Below, piece by piece: positions 17,267 to 26,475 of a stretch of DNA of 43,900 nt. The stretch lies in assembly GCA_963716455.1 (NCBI GenBank), contig CAVQTK010000019.1, positions 1 to 43,900 of the forward strand, given 5' to 3'. Under the pieces are notes generated by a model that was not told where the DNA came from, did not search any database, and saw only the letters and a program-made list of their open reading frames with translations. Both the position numbers and the translations under genes were made by a program. Within the stretch, counting starts at the first letter, position 1; every line of letters starts with the position of its first letter. The DNA comes from CAVQTK01 sp963716455. Lineage in GTDB: Bacteria; Pseudomonadota; Gammaproteobacteria; Coxiellales; Coxiellaceae.

Positions 17267-17942
17267 TAGATTTTTTTGCGATATAAGTAAGCTGCCGAAT
17301 AAAAGTTACTTCAACTTGCCAAAATTTGGGTAATTCTTTAGCTAAATCAATTACAATATTTACTAGTTCAGAAACACTTTTATTTACAGCGGATTTAGTA
17401 ATGTCGGTAAGCCTTTTCACAATAGAGGGTTTTTCGATAAACATTTTAATCATTTGCTCACAACAATCTAATTCATAGGTGAAATGCCAACGGAGGGGAT
17501 GACAAGGGCGGAATGGTTCAAAAACATCTAATAGATTTTCATTACCATTTTTAGGGCACAAACTAACTGATGGCATATTATATGATTTTAATACTAATAG
17601 ATCTAATAATAAATGTAATGCCGTTGCTATAAGGTATTTACCCTCCTCTTTATTATTGTGGTTACGCCAAAAATATGCAGACAGTTTTGGCTCACTTATC
17701 AAAGTTATTAAATCTCCAATGTAAGGGGTTGGATCTTCATCAAATTGTGTAGGCTTATATTCAGTTGAGTAATATTCATTAACTTGCTTTAACAGTTGAA
17801 TTAATTCTTGCAAGGCTTCTTTTAATGGAACATATTTTTTGTTTTTTATGCATCCTTCTATTTTTATAATTAAATCATTTGCCGAATCTAAGGAAGGGAC
17901 CATATGGTCCTTAAGGGAAGTTAATGAGTAACTTTGTTTCAT
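17169..17942 (-). CDS. Orphan helical protein, N-terminal part
   Basis: 257 residues from ATG 17942, which has an ideal GGAGG 5 bases upstream; the TTG at 17954 would overlap that site. No known domain is recognised. The sequence is rich in amphipathic helices (LKEALQELIQLLKQVNEYY; LVNIVIDLAKELPKF) and has no signal peptide. It contains a Cys/His-bearing stretch (FRPCHPLRWHF, ELDCCEQMIKMF). The frame ends in a low-quality tail (CTLCDNRFIM), consistent with a frameshift and continuation in 16631-17266. It lies between mrcA and pilM, which are normally adjacent, so it looks like an insertion. It could be a secreted effector or a lineage-specific protein; function unknown. Confidence 0.6.
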   Translation of the reverse strand: MKQSYSLTSLKDHMVPSLDSANDLIIKIEGCIKNKKYVPLKEALQELIQLLKQVNEYYSTEYKPTQFDEDPTPYIGDLITLISEPKLSAYFWRNHNNKEEGKYLIATALHLLLDLLVLKSYNMPSVSLCPKNGNENLLDVFEPFRPCHPLRWHFTYELDCCEQMIKMFIEKPSIVKRLTDITKSAVNKSVSELVNIVIDLAKELPKFWQVEVTFIRQLTYIAKKSIVHLKKLQEYTDVRCIDNQDLSCTLCDNRFIM

Positions 17943-18065
17943 AAATACCTCCAAAAATTTTTTATTAGGATTACTATAATTTTAATCTAATAATTTTTTT
18001 TGTCTGTCCGTTAAATTCGCGACAACTGATAACTCATTATGGAGTTGGCATTGTGAATATAAAGA

Positions 18066-18740
18066 TTAAAAGTTAGAATTAAATAAATTAGTAAATTTAA
18101 TTATCAAGTCCGACTTATTGACACATCCCAATTTGTTTTTACTACGTTCAATATATGTTTCTATAGTTCTGGGTGAAACATTAAGTTTGCGAGCAATTTG
18201 TTTTATTGAAAAACCTGAGCATAAATATTGAATGCATTCACGCTCTCTTTCTGAAAGATGAAAATTTTTTGTTATAGTACTCTTAGCTATAATAGATGGG
18301 GATACCGCACAAAAATTTTTCTCGGCAAATTCTTTGTTGACGGAGGATGAACTCCTAACTAGTGCTATTCCAAGTAATCCAACTAAATTTTTTTCAAAAT
18401 CATATAACGGGATTTTATGGCTGAAAAAAACCACGGGTATGGTTTTTTTAATAACTGCGTGTTCACGAAAAAACATTTCCTTTTCGAAGCAAATAACTTT
18501 TTTGTCGTTGTCAGTGAAAATTATAGCAGTTTCGGCAGCAAATATTTCAAAATCAGTATGGCCAACAATTTCATTGCCACTATTGAATCCTAATCCTGCT
18601 GCTCCGTAATCGTTATATTGTAGATAAATGCCTTTTTTATCTTTCCAAAAAACATGACAAGGTAAATTTAACAAGCCGTTCGGATTTACCGAAAACAGGG
18701 ATGAGATTTTTTTTAAGAAGATTTCTTTTTCATGATCCAT
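18066..18740 (-). CDS. LuxR-family transcription regulator with N-terminal PAS-like sensor
   Basis: 224 residues from ATG 18740 (MDHEKEIFLKK); the alternative TTG at 18794 has no better ribosome site. Residues about 15-140 resemble a PAS fold: HVFWKDKKGIYLQYND, DFEIFAAE, and FSHKIPLYDFEKNLVGLLGIAL, the last like the closing strands of PAS/PAC. The C-terminus is a LuxR helix-turn-helix: LSERERECIQYLCSGFSIKQIARKLNVSPRTIETYIERSKNKLG. It probably senses a small molecule or redox cue and controls transcription. It is followed by the orphan gene on the same strand 124 bp downstream and is divergent from mrcA; its targets cannot be told from sequence. Confidence 0.82.
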   Translation of the reverse strand: MDHEKEIFLKKISSLFSVNPNGLLNLPCHVFWKDKKGIYLQYNDYGAAGLGFNSGNEIVGHTDFEIFAAETAIIFTDNDKKVICFEKEMFFREHAVIKKTIPVVFFSHKIPLYDFEKNLVGLLGIALVRSSSSVNKEFAEKNFCAVSPSIIAKSTITKNFHLSERERECIQYLCSGFSIKQIARKLNVSPRTIETYIERSKNKLGCVNKSDLIIKFTNLFNSNF

Positions 18741-18967
18741 CTTTATCTCAAAGGGGGTTATTTTGAAGCTAACAGAGCTTGGATGAAAAGTCAAGTTTGT
18801 TTACATGATAAGTGTGAGGGATAGGCATATAAACTTGCGGATTTGACCTAGATTAAGTAATCTAGTACAAAATTATTTCATCTTCAGTATAAATCTTAGT
18901 TAGTATTTATATTATTATTTAAATGTTACAATAGATCTTATTTTAGTCAAGAGAGCCGATTACCTCC

Positions 18968-21373
18968 ATGCGTGATATGCATCATCGTTTTAGTAAAGGT
19001 ATCGCTGCTTTGAGCAGTTTGTTGTTTACCCTAGTGGTAGTCTTATTCGGTTTTGCTGTCTATATTGAAATGGGGTTGCCAAATGTAGCGGTTCTCAAGG
19101 ATATTCATTTACAAGTACCATTACGTATTTATTCCCGCGATGGTCAACTAATTGCAGAGTATGGTGCTAAACGACGTATTCCTGTTACCATTGCGGAAGT
19201 TCCCAAGCCATTGATTCAAGCAATTTTAGCCACTGAAGATCAACGGTTCTATTCTCATCCTGGAGTTGATTTTATTGGTTTAGGACGTGCTGCGAAAGCA
19301 GTAGTTGGTAGTGGGCAAAAATCTCAAGGAGCTAGCACCATTACCATGCAAGTTGCGCGCAACTTTTTCTTAAGCCATAAGAAAACCTATGTACGTAAAA
19401 TTAGAGAAATTTTATTAGCCTTGAAGATAGAGCATACCTTTAGCAAAAATAAAATCCTCGAATTGTATTTAAATAAAGTATATTTTGGGCATCGTGCTTA
19501 TGGTGTAGCTGCTGCGGCAAGTGTTTATTACGGAAAAACACTTGACCAACTCACTTTAGCTGAAATGGCTATGATTGCCGGTTTACCCCAAGCGCCCTCA
19601 CGCAATAATCCTTTAACTTTGCCGGAAGCAGCGAAAAAACGTCGTAATCATGTATTACAGCGTATGTTAGGAATGAAATATATTTCTCAATCACAATATC
19701 TCCAAGCAATTCACGAGCCCATAACTGCTAGTTTCCATAGTAGACATGTTGGGGTTTATGCTCCTTATGTAGGAGAAATGGTTCGTGAATTTATGGTGAA
19801 ACAATATGGAGAAGAAGCTTGTGATAAGGGATACAGTGTTTACACTACTATTTCTGCACCCTTACAAGAGGCGGCACAAAGAGCTTTGCAAAATGGTTTG
19901 CTGGATTATAGTGAGCGCCATGGATTTTTAAAAGAGGAGCAACATTTATCCCGAACAGGTGGAGATTGGCAAAAGAAATGGCAGCAAGAGCTGAGTAAAC
20001 GAATCTTAACAGATAATCCATTACAACCCGCGGCGGTTCTTGAGGTAGGTACTGATAGACTGCAGGCATTATTAGCTGACGGACGTTCCATTATAATCCC
20101 ATGGTTTGGGTTAGAGTGGGCGGCGCCCGGGTTAAAAAATGGAAAAATGGGTTCCCGACCGCAACAAGCTAGAGATGTGGCAAATTTTGGAGATGTGATT
20201 TGGGTGCGTCAATCAGGCAATGAATGGAGGCTTGCTCAAGTTCCGCAGGTTCAAGGCGCTTTAGTAACATTAAGCCCGCAAGATGGCAGTATTTTAGCAT
20301 TAACGGGTGGATTCGATTATCAATTAAGTGAATTTAATCGTGCCACCCAAGCGGCACGTCAACCCGGTTCAAGCTTTAAGCCATTCATTTATTCGGCAGC
20401 TTTGGATAAAGGTTATACTTTGGCTACAACCCTTAATGATGCTCCATTTGTTATGCGCGACCCGGGGCAAGAAGTGTTGTGGCGGCCACGAAATGATAGT
20501 CGTACTTTTTATGGCCCTACCCGATTGCGTGAAGGCTTTATAAAATCACTTAATATGGTATCTATCCGTATATTGCAAGGTATAGGAATAAAATATGCAG
20601 TTGAATATGCACAACGCTTTGACTTTAATCCAAAGCAATTACCGCATAGTTTATCATTGGCTTTGGGAACTGGGTTAACCTCTCCCTTGCAAATGACGGC
20701 AGGCTATGCAGTATTTGCTAATGGTGGATACCAAGTGCCCCCGTATTTTATAGATCGTATTATTGGTCAGGATCAAAAAATCTTATATTCAGCAAATCCA
20801 CCAAAAGCATGTTGGACTTGCATAAGTAATCCTAGTTTAGATGCAAATCACTCACCATTTTCAGCTAAACGTGTAATCAATCCACAGAATGCTTATATGA
20901 TGAATCAGCTCTTGCAAGATGTAATTGCCCACGGCACAGCTCAGTCAGCCTTGGTTTTAAAACGAGCGGATATAGGAGGCAAAACCGGAACCACTAATAC
21001 GAATGCGGATGCTTGGTTTGTTGGTTTTAATAGCTATTTAGTTACTGCTGTATGGGTAGGTTATGATGATTTACATTCTACCCATGAATATGGGGGGCAG
21101 GCAGCCTTACCTATTTGGATCAATTTTATGCGCCAAGCTTTGGTAGGAGTTCCTGAAAGAAATATGTTACAACCTCCTGGTATTGTTACCGTGAGGATAG
21201 ATCCGCAAACTGGTTTATTGGCTGGGGTTGATCAAAGCAATTCAATGTTTGAAATTTTTCGTTTGGGTGAAGAACCTAAAGAGGAAACGCATCCAAGTAT
21301 AGAATTACCCAATTTTGAAGCACAAGACGGAATGCAATCCCAAGAGGAGGGTGAGGAAGGGGATATCTTTTAA
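18968..21373 (+). CDS. mrcA: Penicillin-binding protein 1A
   Basis: 801-residue bifunctional peptidoglycan synthase. N-terminal membrane anchor (about residues 12-32), then the GT51 transglycosylase with EDQRFYSHPGVDFIGLGRAA, QGASTITMQVARNFFL and KILELYLNKVYFG. An OB-like insert lies between the domains. The transpeptidase carries the three penicillin-binding motifs: SSFK in QPGSSFKPFIYSAALD, SLN in IKSLNMVSIR, and KTGT in GGKTGTTNTNADAWFVG. Acidic C-terminal tail (EEGEEGDIF). The gene is intact. It is divergent from the pil genes as in other gammaproteobacteria, but here three reading frames intervene. Confidence 0.95.
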   Translation: MRDMHHRFSKGIAALSSLLFTLVVVLFGFAVYIEMGLPNVAVLKDIHLQVPLRIYSRDGQLIAEYGAKRRIPVTIAEVPKPLIQAILATEDQRFYSHPGVDFIGLGRAAKAVVGSGQKSQGASTITMQVARNFFLSHKKTYVRKIREILLALKIEHTFSKNKILELYLNKVYFGHRAYGVAAAASVYYGKTLDQLTLAEMAMIAGLPQAPSRNNPLTLPEAAKKRRNHVLQRMLGMKYISQSQYLQAIHEPITASFHSRHVGVYAPYVGEMVREFMVKQYGEEACDKGYSVYTTISAPLQEAAQRALQNGLLDYSERHGFLKEEQHLSRTGGDWQKKWQQELSKRILTDNPLQPAAVLEVGTDRLQALLADGRSIIIPWFGLEWAAPGLKNGKMGSRPQQARDVANFGDVIWVRQSGNEWRLAQVPQVQGALVTLSPQDGSILALTGGFDYQLSEFNRATQAARQPGSSFKPFIYSAALDKGYTLATTLNDAPFVMRDPGQEVLWRPRNDSRTFYGPTRLREGFIKSLNMVSIRILQGIGIKYAVEYAQRFDFNPKQLPHSLSLALGTGLTSPLQMTAGYAVFANGGYQVPPYFIDRIIGQDQKILYSANPPKACWTCISNPSLDANHSPFSAKRVINPQNAYMMNQLLQDVIAHGTAQSALVLKRADIGGKTGTTNTNADAWFVGFNSYLVTAVWVGYDDLHSTHEYGGQAALPIWINFMRQALVGVPERNMLQPPGIVTVRIDPQTGLLAGVDQSNSMFEIFRLGEEPKEETHPSIELPNFEAQDGMQSQEEGEEGDIF

Positions 21374-21478
21374 TCTGATGCGAGCTAAATTTAGTGGAGA
21401 ATTGTGCTACAAGTTATTTCTAGTTATAATTTTCTCGTGTTGTTCCTAATTGTTAAATTTTCCATGGAGTGAGGCGCA

Positions 21479-22309
21479 ATGATAAAGAGAAGGCAGCAAA
21501 ACCTGCTGAAAAAAGGATTATTATCCATTACTGCTTTATTGAGCGGTATATTTTTTTCTCCACTGCTTTTGGCAAAGTCCCAATCTTCATCTATTGAAAA
21601 TCAGTTGTTTCAAGTGGCTACCATTGATGCGCTTGCACGAGGAGTCTATGACGGCGACTTTAGTTATCGCGACTTAATCTCCAAGGGAGATTTAGGAATT
21701 GGTACTTTTACTGCTATCGATGGAGAAATGGTAGCTATTGATGGTCAATATTATCAGTCATTAGACAACGGACAATTACGTCAAGTCTCGCCTGAGCAAA
21801 TGGCGCCGTTTGCAGAAGTTATTAACTTTAAACCAAGTTTTTCCGTGGATATAAAAAATACAAATTCTTATGAGGATTTAAGCGCTAAACTATTGCCAAA
21901 ATTTGCAGATAAGAACTTGCCTTATGTGGTTCGCATTGATGGAACTTTTAGCAATTTGGTGGTACGCAGCTTGCGTAAGCAAAAGCCTCCCTATGTGCCT
22001 TTAGCTCAAGCTGCAAAAGAACAAGCTGTTTTGAATTTGAAAAATGTAAAAGGAACTGCAGTTGGTTTTTGGTTCCCGCAATATTGGGAAGGTTTTGCAG
22101 TGATGGGATTTCATTTTCATTTTGCTACTGCCGATAGGAAAATGGGTGGACATGTACTAAAAATGGCTGTGACGGAAGGACAAGCGCAAATAGCCCCAAT
22201 TCAAAACATTGTAGTTCATTTGCCAGATAATTCAGCTTTTGCTAAAGCTGATTTAAACCCTGAAACTTCACGCGAAGAAGTTCGCAATATAGAGGGAAGT
22301 GGCCGGTAA
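21479..22309 (+). CDS. budA: Exported alpha-acetolactate decarboxylase
   Basis: 276 residues. Converts acetolactate to acetoin. Family motifs: FQVATIDALARGVYDGDFSY near the N-terminus, LGIGTFTAIDGEMVAIDGQY, and the zinc site GFHFHFATADRKMGGHVL with HxH plus a third His. Unusually, it begins with a basic, hydrophobic leader (about residues 1-33: RRQQNLLKKGLLSITALLSG to LLLA) that looks like a signal peptide, so the enzyme is probably periplasmic. GGAGTGAGG precedes the ATG. No budB/alsS or other butanediol genes are adjacent. Intact. Confidence 0.88.
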   Translation: MIKRRQQNLLKKGLLSITALLSGIFFSPLLLAKSQSSSIENQLFQVATIDALARGVYDGDFSYRDLISKGDLGIGTFTAIDGEMVAIDGQYYQSLDNGQLRQVSPEQMAPFAEVINFKPSFSVDIKNTNSYEDLSAKLLPKFADKNLPYVVRIDGTFSNLVVRSLRKQKPPYVPLAQAAKEQAVLNLKNVKGTAVGFWFPQYWEGFAVMGFHFHFATADRKMGGHVLKMAVTEGQAQIAPIQNIVVHLPDNSAFAKADLNPETSREEVRNIEGSGR

Positions 22310-22370
22310 TAGCTCAAGTAAAGCGCTTACTGTCATTACGTGAATAGTTACTAAGTAAGAGAACTATTAA

Positions 22371-22898
22371 TTACGCTTTCTTTTTGCTAACTACATGCCG
22401 CACAGGTCGATATCCTCTGTTTTTTATTTGGGTAAGGTGATTTTTCATTACCTTCGCCTTATCCACTTTGCTAGTTTTGCGTAACAGCATTTTACGTCCC
22501 ATTTCATTTAATTGCTCTTTACTAATTAATTTGCTTGCGTAAAGAAAAATGAAACTTTCTTCTTGACTAATATGAAGTAATAAATTGTTTTTTAACACAG
22601 TGAATTTTGCCATCCACTCTTCTTTTTGAGAATTTTCCTTTTGTAATTTAGTTAATAATTCCTCAACTAATTCTACCTCCGCAGAATGAAGAAAAACCAA
22701 TGACCGGGTTGTTGAATTTTCTTTCAAAGTAGGGTACAGGATTGTTTCTTCTATTTTTTCGTGTTGTTTGAATTCTTTTTTTACTGCAGTTAAAAGAACT
22801 TTGCGATTTTTTGCAGTGCGTTCAGTAGTGATTTCAATACGTTTAAGTAAATTTTTCACTTTTATATGGTCTTGTTTTAAAAGGTTAATAATATTCAT
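22371..22898 (-). CDS. Hemerythrin HHE-domain protein
   Basis: 175 residues. The four-helix di-iron fold is marked by QDHIKVKNLL (His 10), FKQHEKIEETILYP (HxxxE), LVFLHSAEVELVEELL, and LLLHISQEESFIFLY (HxxxE). The order and spacing match HHE cation-binding proteins, which bind O2 or NO or store iron. A basic tail (MKNHLTQIKNRGYRPVRHVVSKKKA region, residues 150-175) could contact nucleic acid. GAG-type ribosome site upstream. No partner gene is adjacent. It is a single-gene unit, upstream of nothing co-directional within 150 bp other than rsmD on the same strand. Confidence 0.82.
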   Translation of the reverse strand: MNIINLLKQDHIKVKNLLKRIEITTERTAKNRKVLLTAVKKEFKQHEKIEETILYPTLKENSTTRSLVFLHSAEVELVEELLTKLQKENSQKEEWMAKFTVLKNNLLLHISQEESFIFLYASKLISKEQLNEMGRKMLLRKTSKVDKAKVMKNHLTQIKNRGYRPVRHVVSKKKA

Positions 22899-23049
22899 TG
22901 AGCTCTCCTGCTTATCATAAAACCGCAGTTTTTTTATGTAAATGTATATTTTAACATATTGCTAAAATTCTTCTTACTATTAAATATAGTACTAACTAAT
23001 ATGTTTGCAACGGATTATAATCGGAAATCTTTTAGCTTATTAGCTTTGC

Positions 23050-23616
23050 TCACACGATTTGAATAAGTTGGTAAATTAGACTTGCTGTGGTTTTTTTTCT
23101 ATAGACTTGCCAATGAGGGGGAAACAGGAGATTGAATTTTTTTTCTGCTTCAATGTAGATAAAACTTCCTTCATGGATATACCGGTATTGAATTAACCAG
23201 TCAATAGTTAAAGGAAGTAAATTTTGATGGAAGGGGGGATCCAAAAAAACAATATCAAAGGACTTTTTTGGCAGAGAAGGTATTCTATCGGGACAACGGC
23301 CATAAAGAGTAACAAATTGTGTGGGATCTACCCCTAAGCGTAGAGCATTGTCCTTTAATGCAGTAATTGCTTGCGGATGGCTGTCTACAAAACAAACAAA
23401 AAGCGCTCCACGGGATAATGCTTCAAATCCGAGAATCCCACTGCCTGCGAATAAATCTAAGCATTGAGCCTGTTCTATGTAAGGTGCTAACCAATTAAAT
23501 AATGTTTCTCGAATACGGTCTTGAGTGGGCCGTAAACCCATAATATCAGGGAAAGAAATATGTCTACTTCGCCACTGGCCGCTAATAATACGCACAGTAT
23601 GCGAAAATTTGGACAT
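23050..23616 (-). CDS. rsmD: 16S rRNA (guanine-966-N2)-methyltransferase RsmD
   Basis: 188 residues, full length for the family. Starts with the RsmD signature IISGQWRSRHISFPDI and LRPTQDRIRETLFNWLAP, has the SAM-binding motif CLDLFAGSGILGFEALSRGA, and the catalytic motif FDIVFLDPPFH (DPPF, N6/N2-amino methyltransferase motif IV). It methylates G966 of 16S rRNA in the 30S subunit. The upstream M16 peptidase gene ends 6 bp before it, the common peptidase-rsmD arrangement in this class, so it is likely in the same operon. Confidence 0.93.
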   Translation of the reverse strand: MSKFSHTVRIISGQWRSRHISFPDIMGLRPTQDRIRETLFNWLAPYIEQAQCLDLFAGSGILGFEALSRGALFVCFVDSHPQAITALKDNALRLGVDPTQFVTLYGRCPDRIPSLPKKSFDIVFLDPPFHQNLLPLTIDWLIQYRYIHEGSFIYIEAEKKFNLLFPPHWQVYRKKTTASLIYQLIQIV

Positions 23617-23621
23617 AGAAA

Positions 23622-24959
23622 CTATTTTTTACCAACAGTCACAGTAATCATTTGATTGGGTTGAATTAATTGTTGGAATGCCTTTTTTATTTGATCCGCT
23701 GTAACAGCATTGATTTTATCACAGTAAGTATCCAAATAATTTAAAGAGCGCTGGTTAATAGCCATTTGTGCAAGTATAGAAGCAATATCTGCATTAGTGG
23801 CTAAATTTAACGGAAAGTTGCGAATAATATTTTGTTTAGCTAATTGTAATTGTTGTTCAGTGGGTCCTTGTTGCAGATATTGTTGCAACGCTTGACGAGT
23901 GACCTGTAAAGCTTGCTGGGTCTGTGCGGCGCGTGTTTGCAGTGTGATGGTAAAAGGTCCTCGATAAGTTAGTAGGTGCAGAGAACTAGAAATATTATAA
24001 GTTAAGCCCCGTTGATTACGAACTTGTTCAAATAAAATAGAACCTAGGGGCATTTCCCCTAAGACAAAATTTCCTACGATTAAAGGAAAATAATTGGGGT
24101 CTTCTCGTCGAGTGGCGCCCAATTGTCCAATGACAATACTTGTTTGCTGTGATGGGAAAGAAATATTTCGTGTTACTGATTGGATTTGAGTATTTACAGT
24201 CGGTAATGTGGGTGCGGCTTGCCCTGAAGGTAAATCAGCTAATAGTTGATTAGAAATTTTTTCTGCATTAGAACGAGTAAGCTTTCCTACTATGATGATT
24301 TTAGCATTGCCAGCTGTATAATAACGATGATAAAAGTTTTCCACTTGGGATTTAGTTATAGCGTTAATGGTTTCAGGGGCGCCGATAATAGCGTGAGCAT
24401 ATGGATGCGATTGGTATAAAGTTCGATAAAATTCTTTACCCGCGATGGTCATAGGATCTTCTTGCTGTTGCTGAATACTGGCAAGGGTTTGTCTTTTTAT
24501 ATGTGCTAATGATTTTTCCTGGAAATTCGCTTTGCTCAATACTTCTGTAAATGTTTGTAATGCAGGAGTTAGATATTTGAGATCAGACAAACTTCGTAAG
24601 CTTACTTGAGCAACATCACGGTTAGCATCGGCGTTAAATTCAGCTCCAGATTGATCAAAAGCAGCAGCAATTTGATCGGTATCATGTAAGCTAGTTCCTT
24701 CTACTAAAGTATTTGCAGTAAGTGAAGCAAGCCCCCATGACTGATCATCATATGCTGAACCGGCAGTAAAAATTACTTTTATATTAACCATCGGTAATTC
24801 TTGTGCAGCAACAAAATAAACTGCTGCACCTTGTTTAGTCTTCCAGTTTTCAATATGTAAAACGGGTTTTGGAGCTGCGGTGGCAGTAAATGAAGCTGTG
24901 ATTAGTAACCCACAAAGCAAAATCCGTAGGTTTTTAATGGGGTTTAGAATCATTAACAC
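23622..24959 (-). CDS. M16-family peptidase-like protein, probably the non-catalytic subunit
   Basis: 445 residues with a signal peptide (NLRILLCGLLITASFTATAA). Two M16 half-domains are present, but the first has GLASLTANTLVEGTS where active M16 enzymes have HxxEH, so the zinc site is lost. The GLTYNISSSL region, corresponding to the R/Y substrate-binding motif in the second domain, is retained. This pattern matches the inactive partner of paired periplasmic M16 peptidases. It overlaps the catalytic gene by 26 bp and precedes rsmD. Confidence 0.88.
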   Translation of the reverse strand: MLMILNPIKNLRILLCGLLITASFTATAAPKPVLHIENWKTKQGAAVYFVAAQELPMVNIKVIFTAGSAYDDQSWGLASLTANTLVEGTSLHDTDQIAAAFDQSGAEFNADANRDVAQVSLRSLSDLKYLTPALQTFTEVLSKANFQEKSLAHIKRQTLASIQQQQEDPMTIAGKEFYRTLYQSHPYAHAIIGAPETINAITKSQVENFYHRYYTAGNAKIIIVGKLTRSNAEKISNQLLADLPSGQAAPTLPTVNTQIQSVTRNISFPSQQTSIVIGQLGATRREDPNYFPLIVGNFVLGEMPLGSILFEQVRNQRGLTYNISSSLHLLTYRGPFTITLQTRAAQTQQALQVTRQALQQYLQQGPTEQQLQLAKQNIIRNFPLNLATNADIASILAQMAINQRSLNYLDTYCDKINAVTADQIKKAFQQLIQPNQMITVTVGKK

Positions 24960-26304
24960 GATATTCTCCCGGTTCTAATGTGGCTATAGTCAAATTTTCA
25001 GGAAGCAAATATTGTTTCGCTACTGCTTGTATTTGTTCCGCAGTGACTGCTTCGATATTATTTACAAAAGACAGTTCATTGCGCCAGGATAAGCCTGTCA
25101 TTTCAGGAACTGCCAGGCTAATCGCTTGCTCTACAAGAGAATCTTTAGCAAAAATATGTTCAGCAATAATTAAGGCTTTTGCTGTTTGTAATTCTTTAGC
25201 GCTGACGGGTGTATTTTGCAAAGCCACTACTTCATTTTGCACAGCTTTAATTAAATTACTCAGAGAAACAAATTTACTAGGAATGGCATTGATAGTTAAC
25301 AATGTGTTATGTAATCCATACAAATTATAATCGGTTGATGCGCTAACTGCTACTTGTTGAGTGCGCACTAAGTTTTTCATTAAACGAGGATTTTCTCCTC
25401 CCCCGAGGATATAGGCCAAAACCGTTAATACATAAGGTTGGGGTTGTGTTTTATTTTGAACATTTAAGCTGGGTGCATTATAAGCCATAATTAACCAAGG
25501 AAGTTTTGCGGGTAAACGTACTGTTAAATGACGTGTTCCAAATCTTGTAACTTCTTGAGTAGGTTTGGGAAAAGTAATGGTTGCTGAAGTTAAAGATCCA
25601 AAATATTGATTGGCTAAAGCCAGCACTTGCGCAGGTTTAACATCACCTACCACTATAACTTCTGCGTTGTTCGGTTGATACCAATTTTGATACCATGCCT
25701 TCAAATCATTGACGGTCATTTGTTGCAGGTCGCTCATCCATCCAACGAGCGGTTGGCTATAGGGGTTATTAATATAAGCAATTGCATTTAAGCGCTCCAA
25801 AGTTTTCTGTTTGGGATCATCATCGGTACGCATACGTCGCTCTTCCATTACTACTTGAATTTCCTTGCTGAAAGAGTTTGGATCAAGTGATAAATGGCGC
25901 ATGCGATCTGCTTCAAGATTAAAACTGATTGCTAATTTATCTGCGGGTAAAGTTTGATAGTAAACAGTGAAATCTTCAGATGTCATGGCATTTTGATTAC
26001 CACCATTAGTGTTGATTATTTCTGAAAATTGACCAGGCCCATACTTTGTCGTACCTCTAAACATCATATGTTCTAGAGCATGAGAAATTCCAGTAATACC
26101 CCGGGGTTCATAACTGCCACCTACTTTATACCACACTGAAGTAAATACTATCGGAGCACGGTGATCTTCCTTAACTAGTAATTTCAGGCCATTTTTAAGT
26201 TGAAATTCTTGAGTGTTATTGCTGTTGCTGTCATCAGCAAAAACTGCTAAAGGGAGCAGTAAAAACGATAAAAAGGTCGCTATTGCAATTATGCTGTGGT
26301 ACAT
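24934..26304 (-). CDS. M16-family zinc peptidase, catalytic subunit
   Basis: 456 residues with a signal peptide (IIAIATFLSFLLLPLAVFA). HxxEH zinc motif in GISHALEHMMFRGT (two His plus Glu) with the downstream Glu ligand in FNLEADRMRHL about 75 residues later. The second half-domain lacks the motif as usual. It is expected to degrade peptides in the periplasm together with the inactive partner encoded downstream with a 26 bp overlap. Complete. Confidence 0.92.
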   Translation of the reverse strand: MYHSIIAIATFLSFLLLPLAVFADDSNSNNTQEFQLKNGLKLLVKEDHRAPIVFTSVWYKVGGSYEPRGITGISHALEHMMFRGTTKYGPGQFSEIINTNGGNQNAMTSEDFTVYYQTLPADKLAISFNLEADRMRHLSLDPNSFSKEIQVVMEERRMRTDDDPKQKTLERLNAIAYINNPYSQPLVGWMSDLQQMTVNDLKAWYQNWYQPNNAEVIVVGDVKPAQVLALANQYFGSLTSATITFPKPTQEVTRFGTRHLTVRLPAKLPWLIMAYNAPSLNVQNKTQPQPYVLTVLAYILGGGENPRLMKNLVRTQQVAVSASTDYNLYGLHNTLLTINAIPSKFVSLSNLIKAVQNEVVALQNTPVSAKELQTAKALIIAEHIFAKDSLVEQAISLAVPEMTGLSWRNELSFVNNIEAVTAEQIQAVAKQYLLPENLTIATLEPGEYRVNDSKPH

Positions 26305-26334
26305 AATAAAGGTATCCTTATGATAGATAGATAA

Positions 26335-26475
26335 TCAAAGAACATCATCTGCTTTAAAGGGTTGCTGTGTGCCGTCGCCGACTTCAATCAATTGTTCGCC
26401 TGATAAATAAAGATAAGCAAATAAAATAACATGGTTAATAGTAATATGCCAATTAGTCTGGGGAAGTGACGCCAT
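26335..26475 (-). CDS. Possible small protein after oligopeptidase A
   Basis: A 46-residue frame from ATG 26475 (MASLPQTNWHITINHVILFA ... PFKADDVL) overlaps the end of the oligopeptidase A gene by 23 bp. It has one moderately hydrophobic segment and an acidic tail. No family is recognised and there is no clear ribosome site; the overlap could mean coupling. It may be spurious. Confidence 0.25.
   Translation of the reverse strand: MASLPQTNWHITINHVILFAYLYLSGEQLIEVGDGTQQPFKADDVL

Noticed and set aside
22310..22370. GTAAAGCGCTTAC as a terminator between budA and the hemerythrin gene
   Set aside because: The stem is short and imperfect and no T run follows on either strand.
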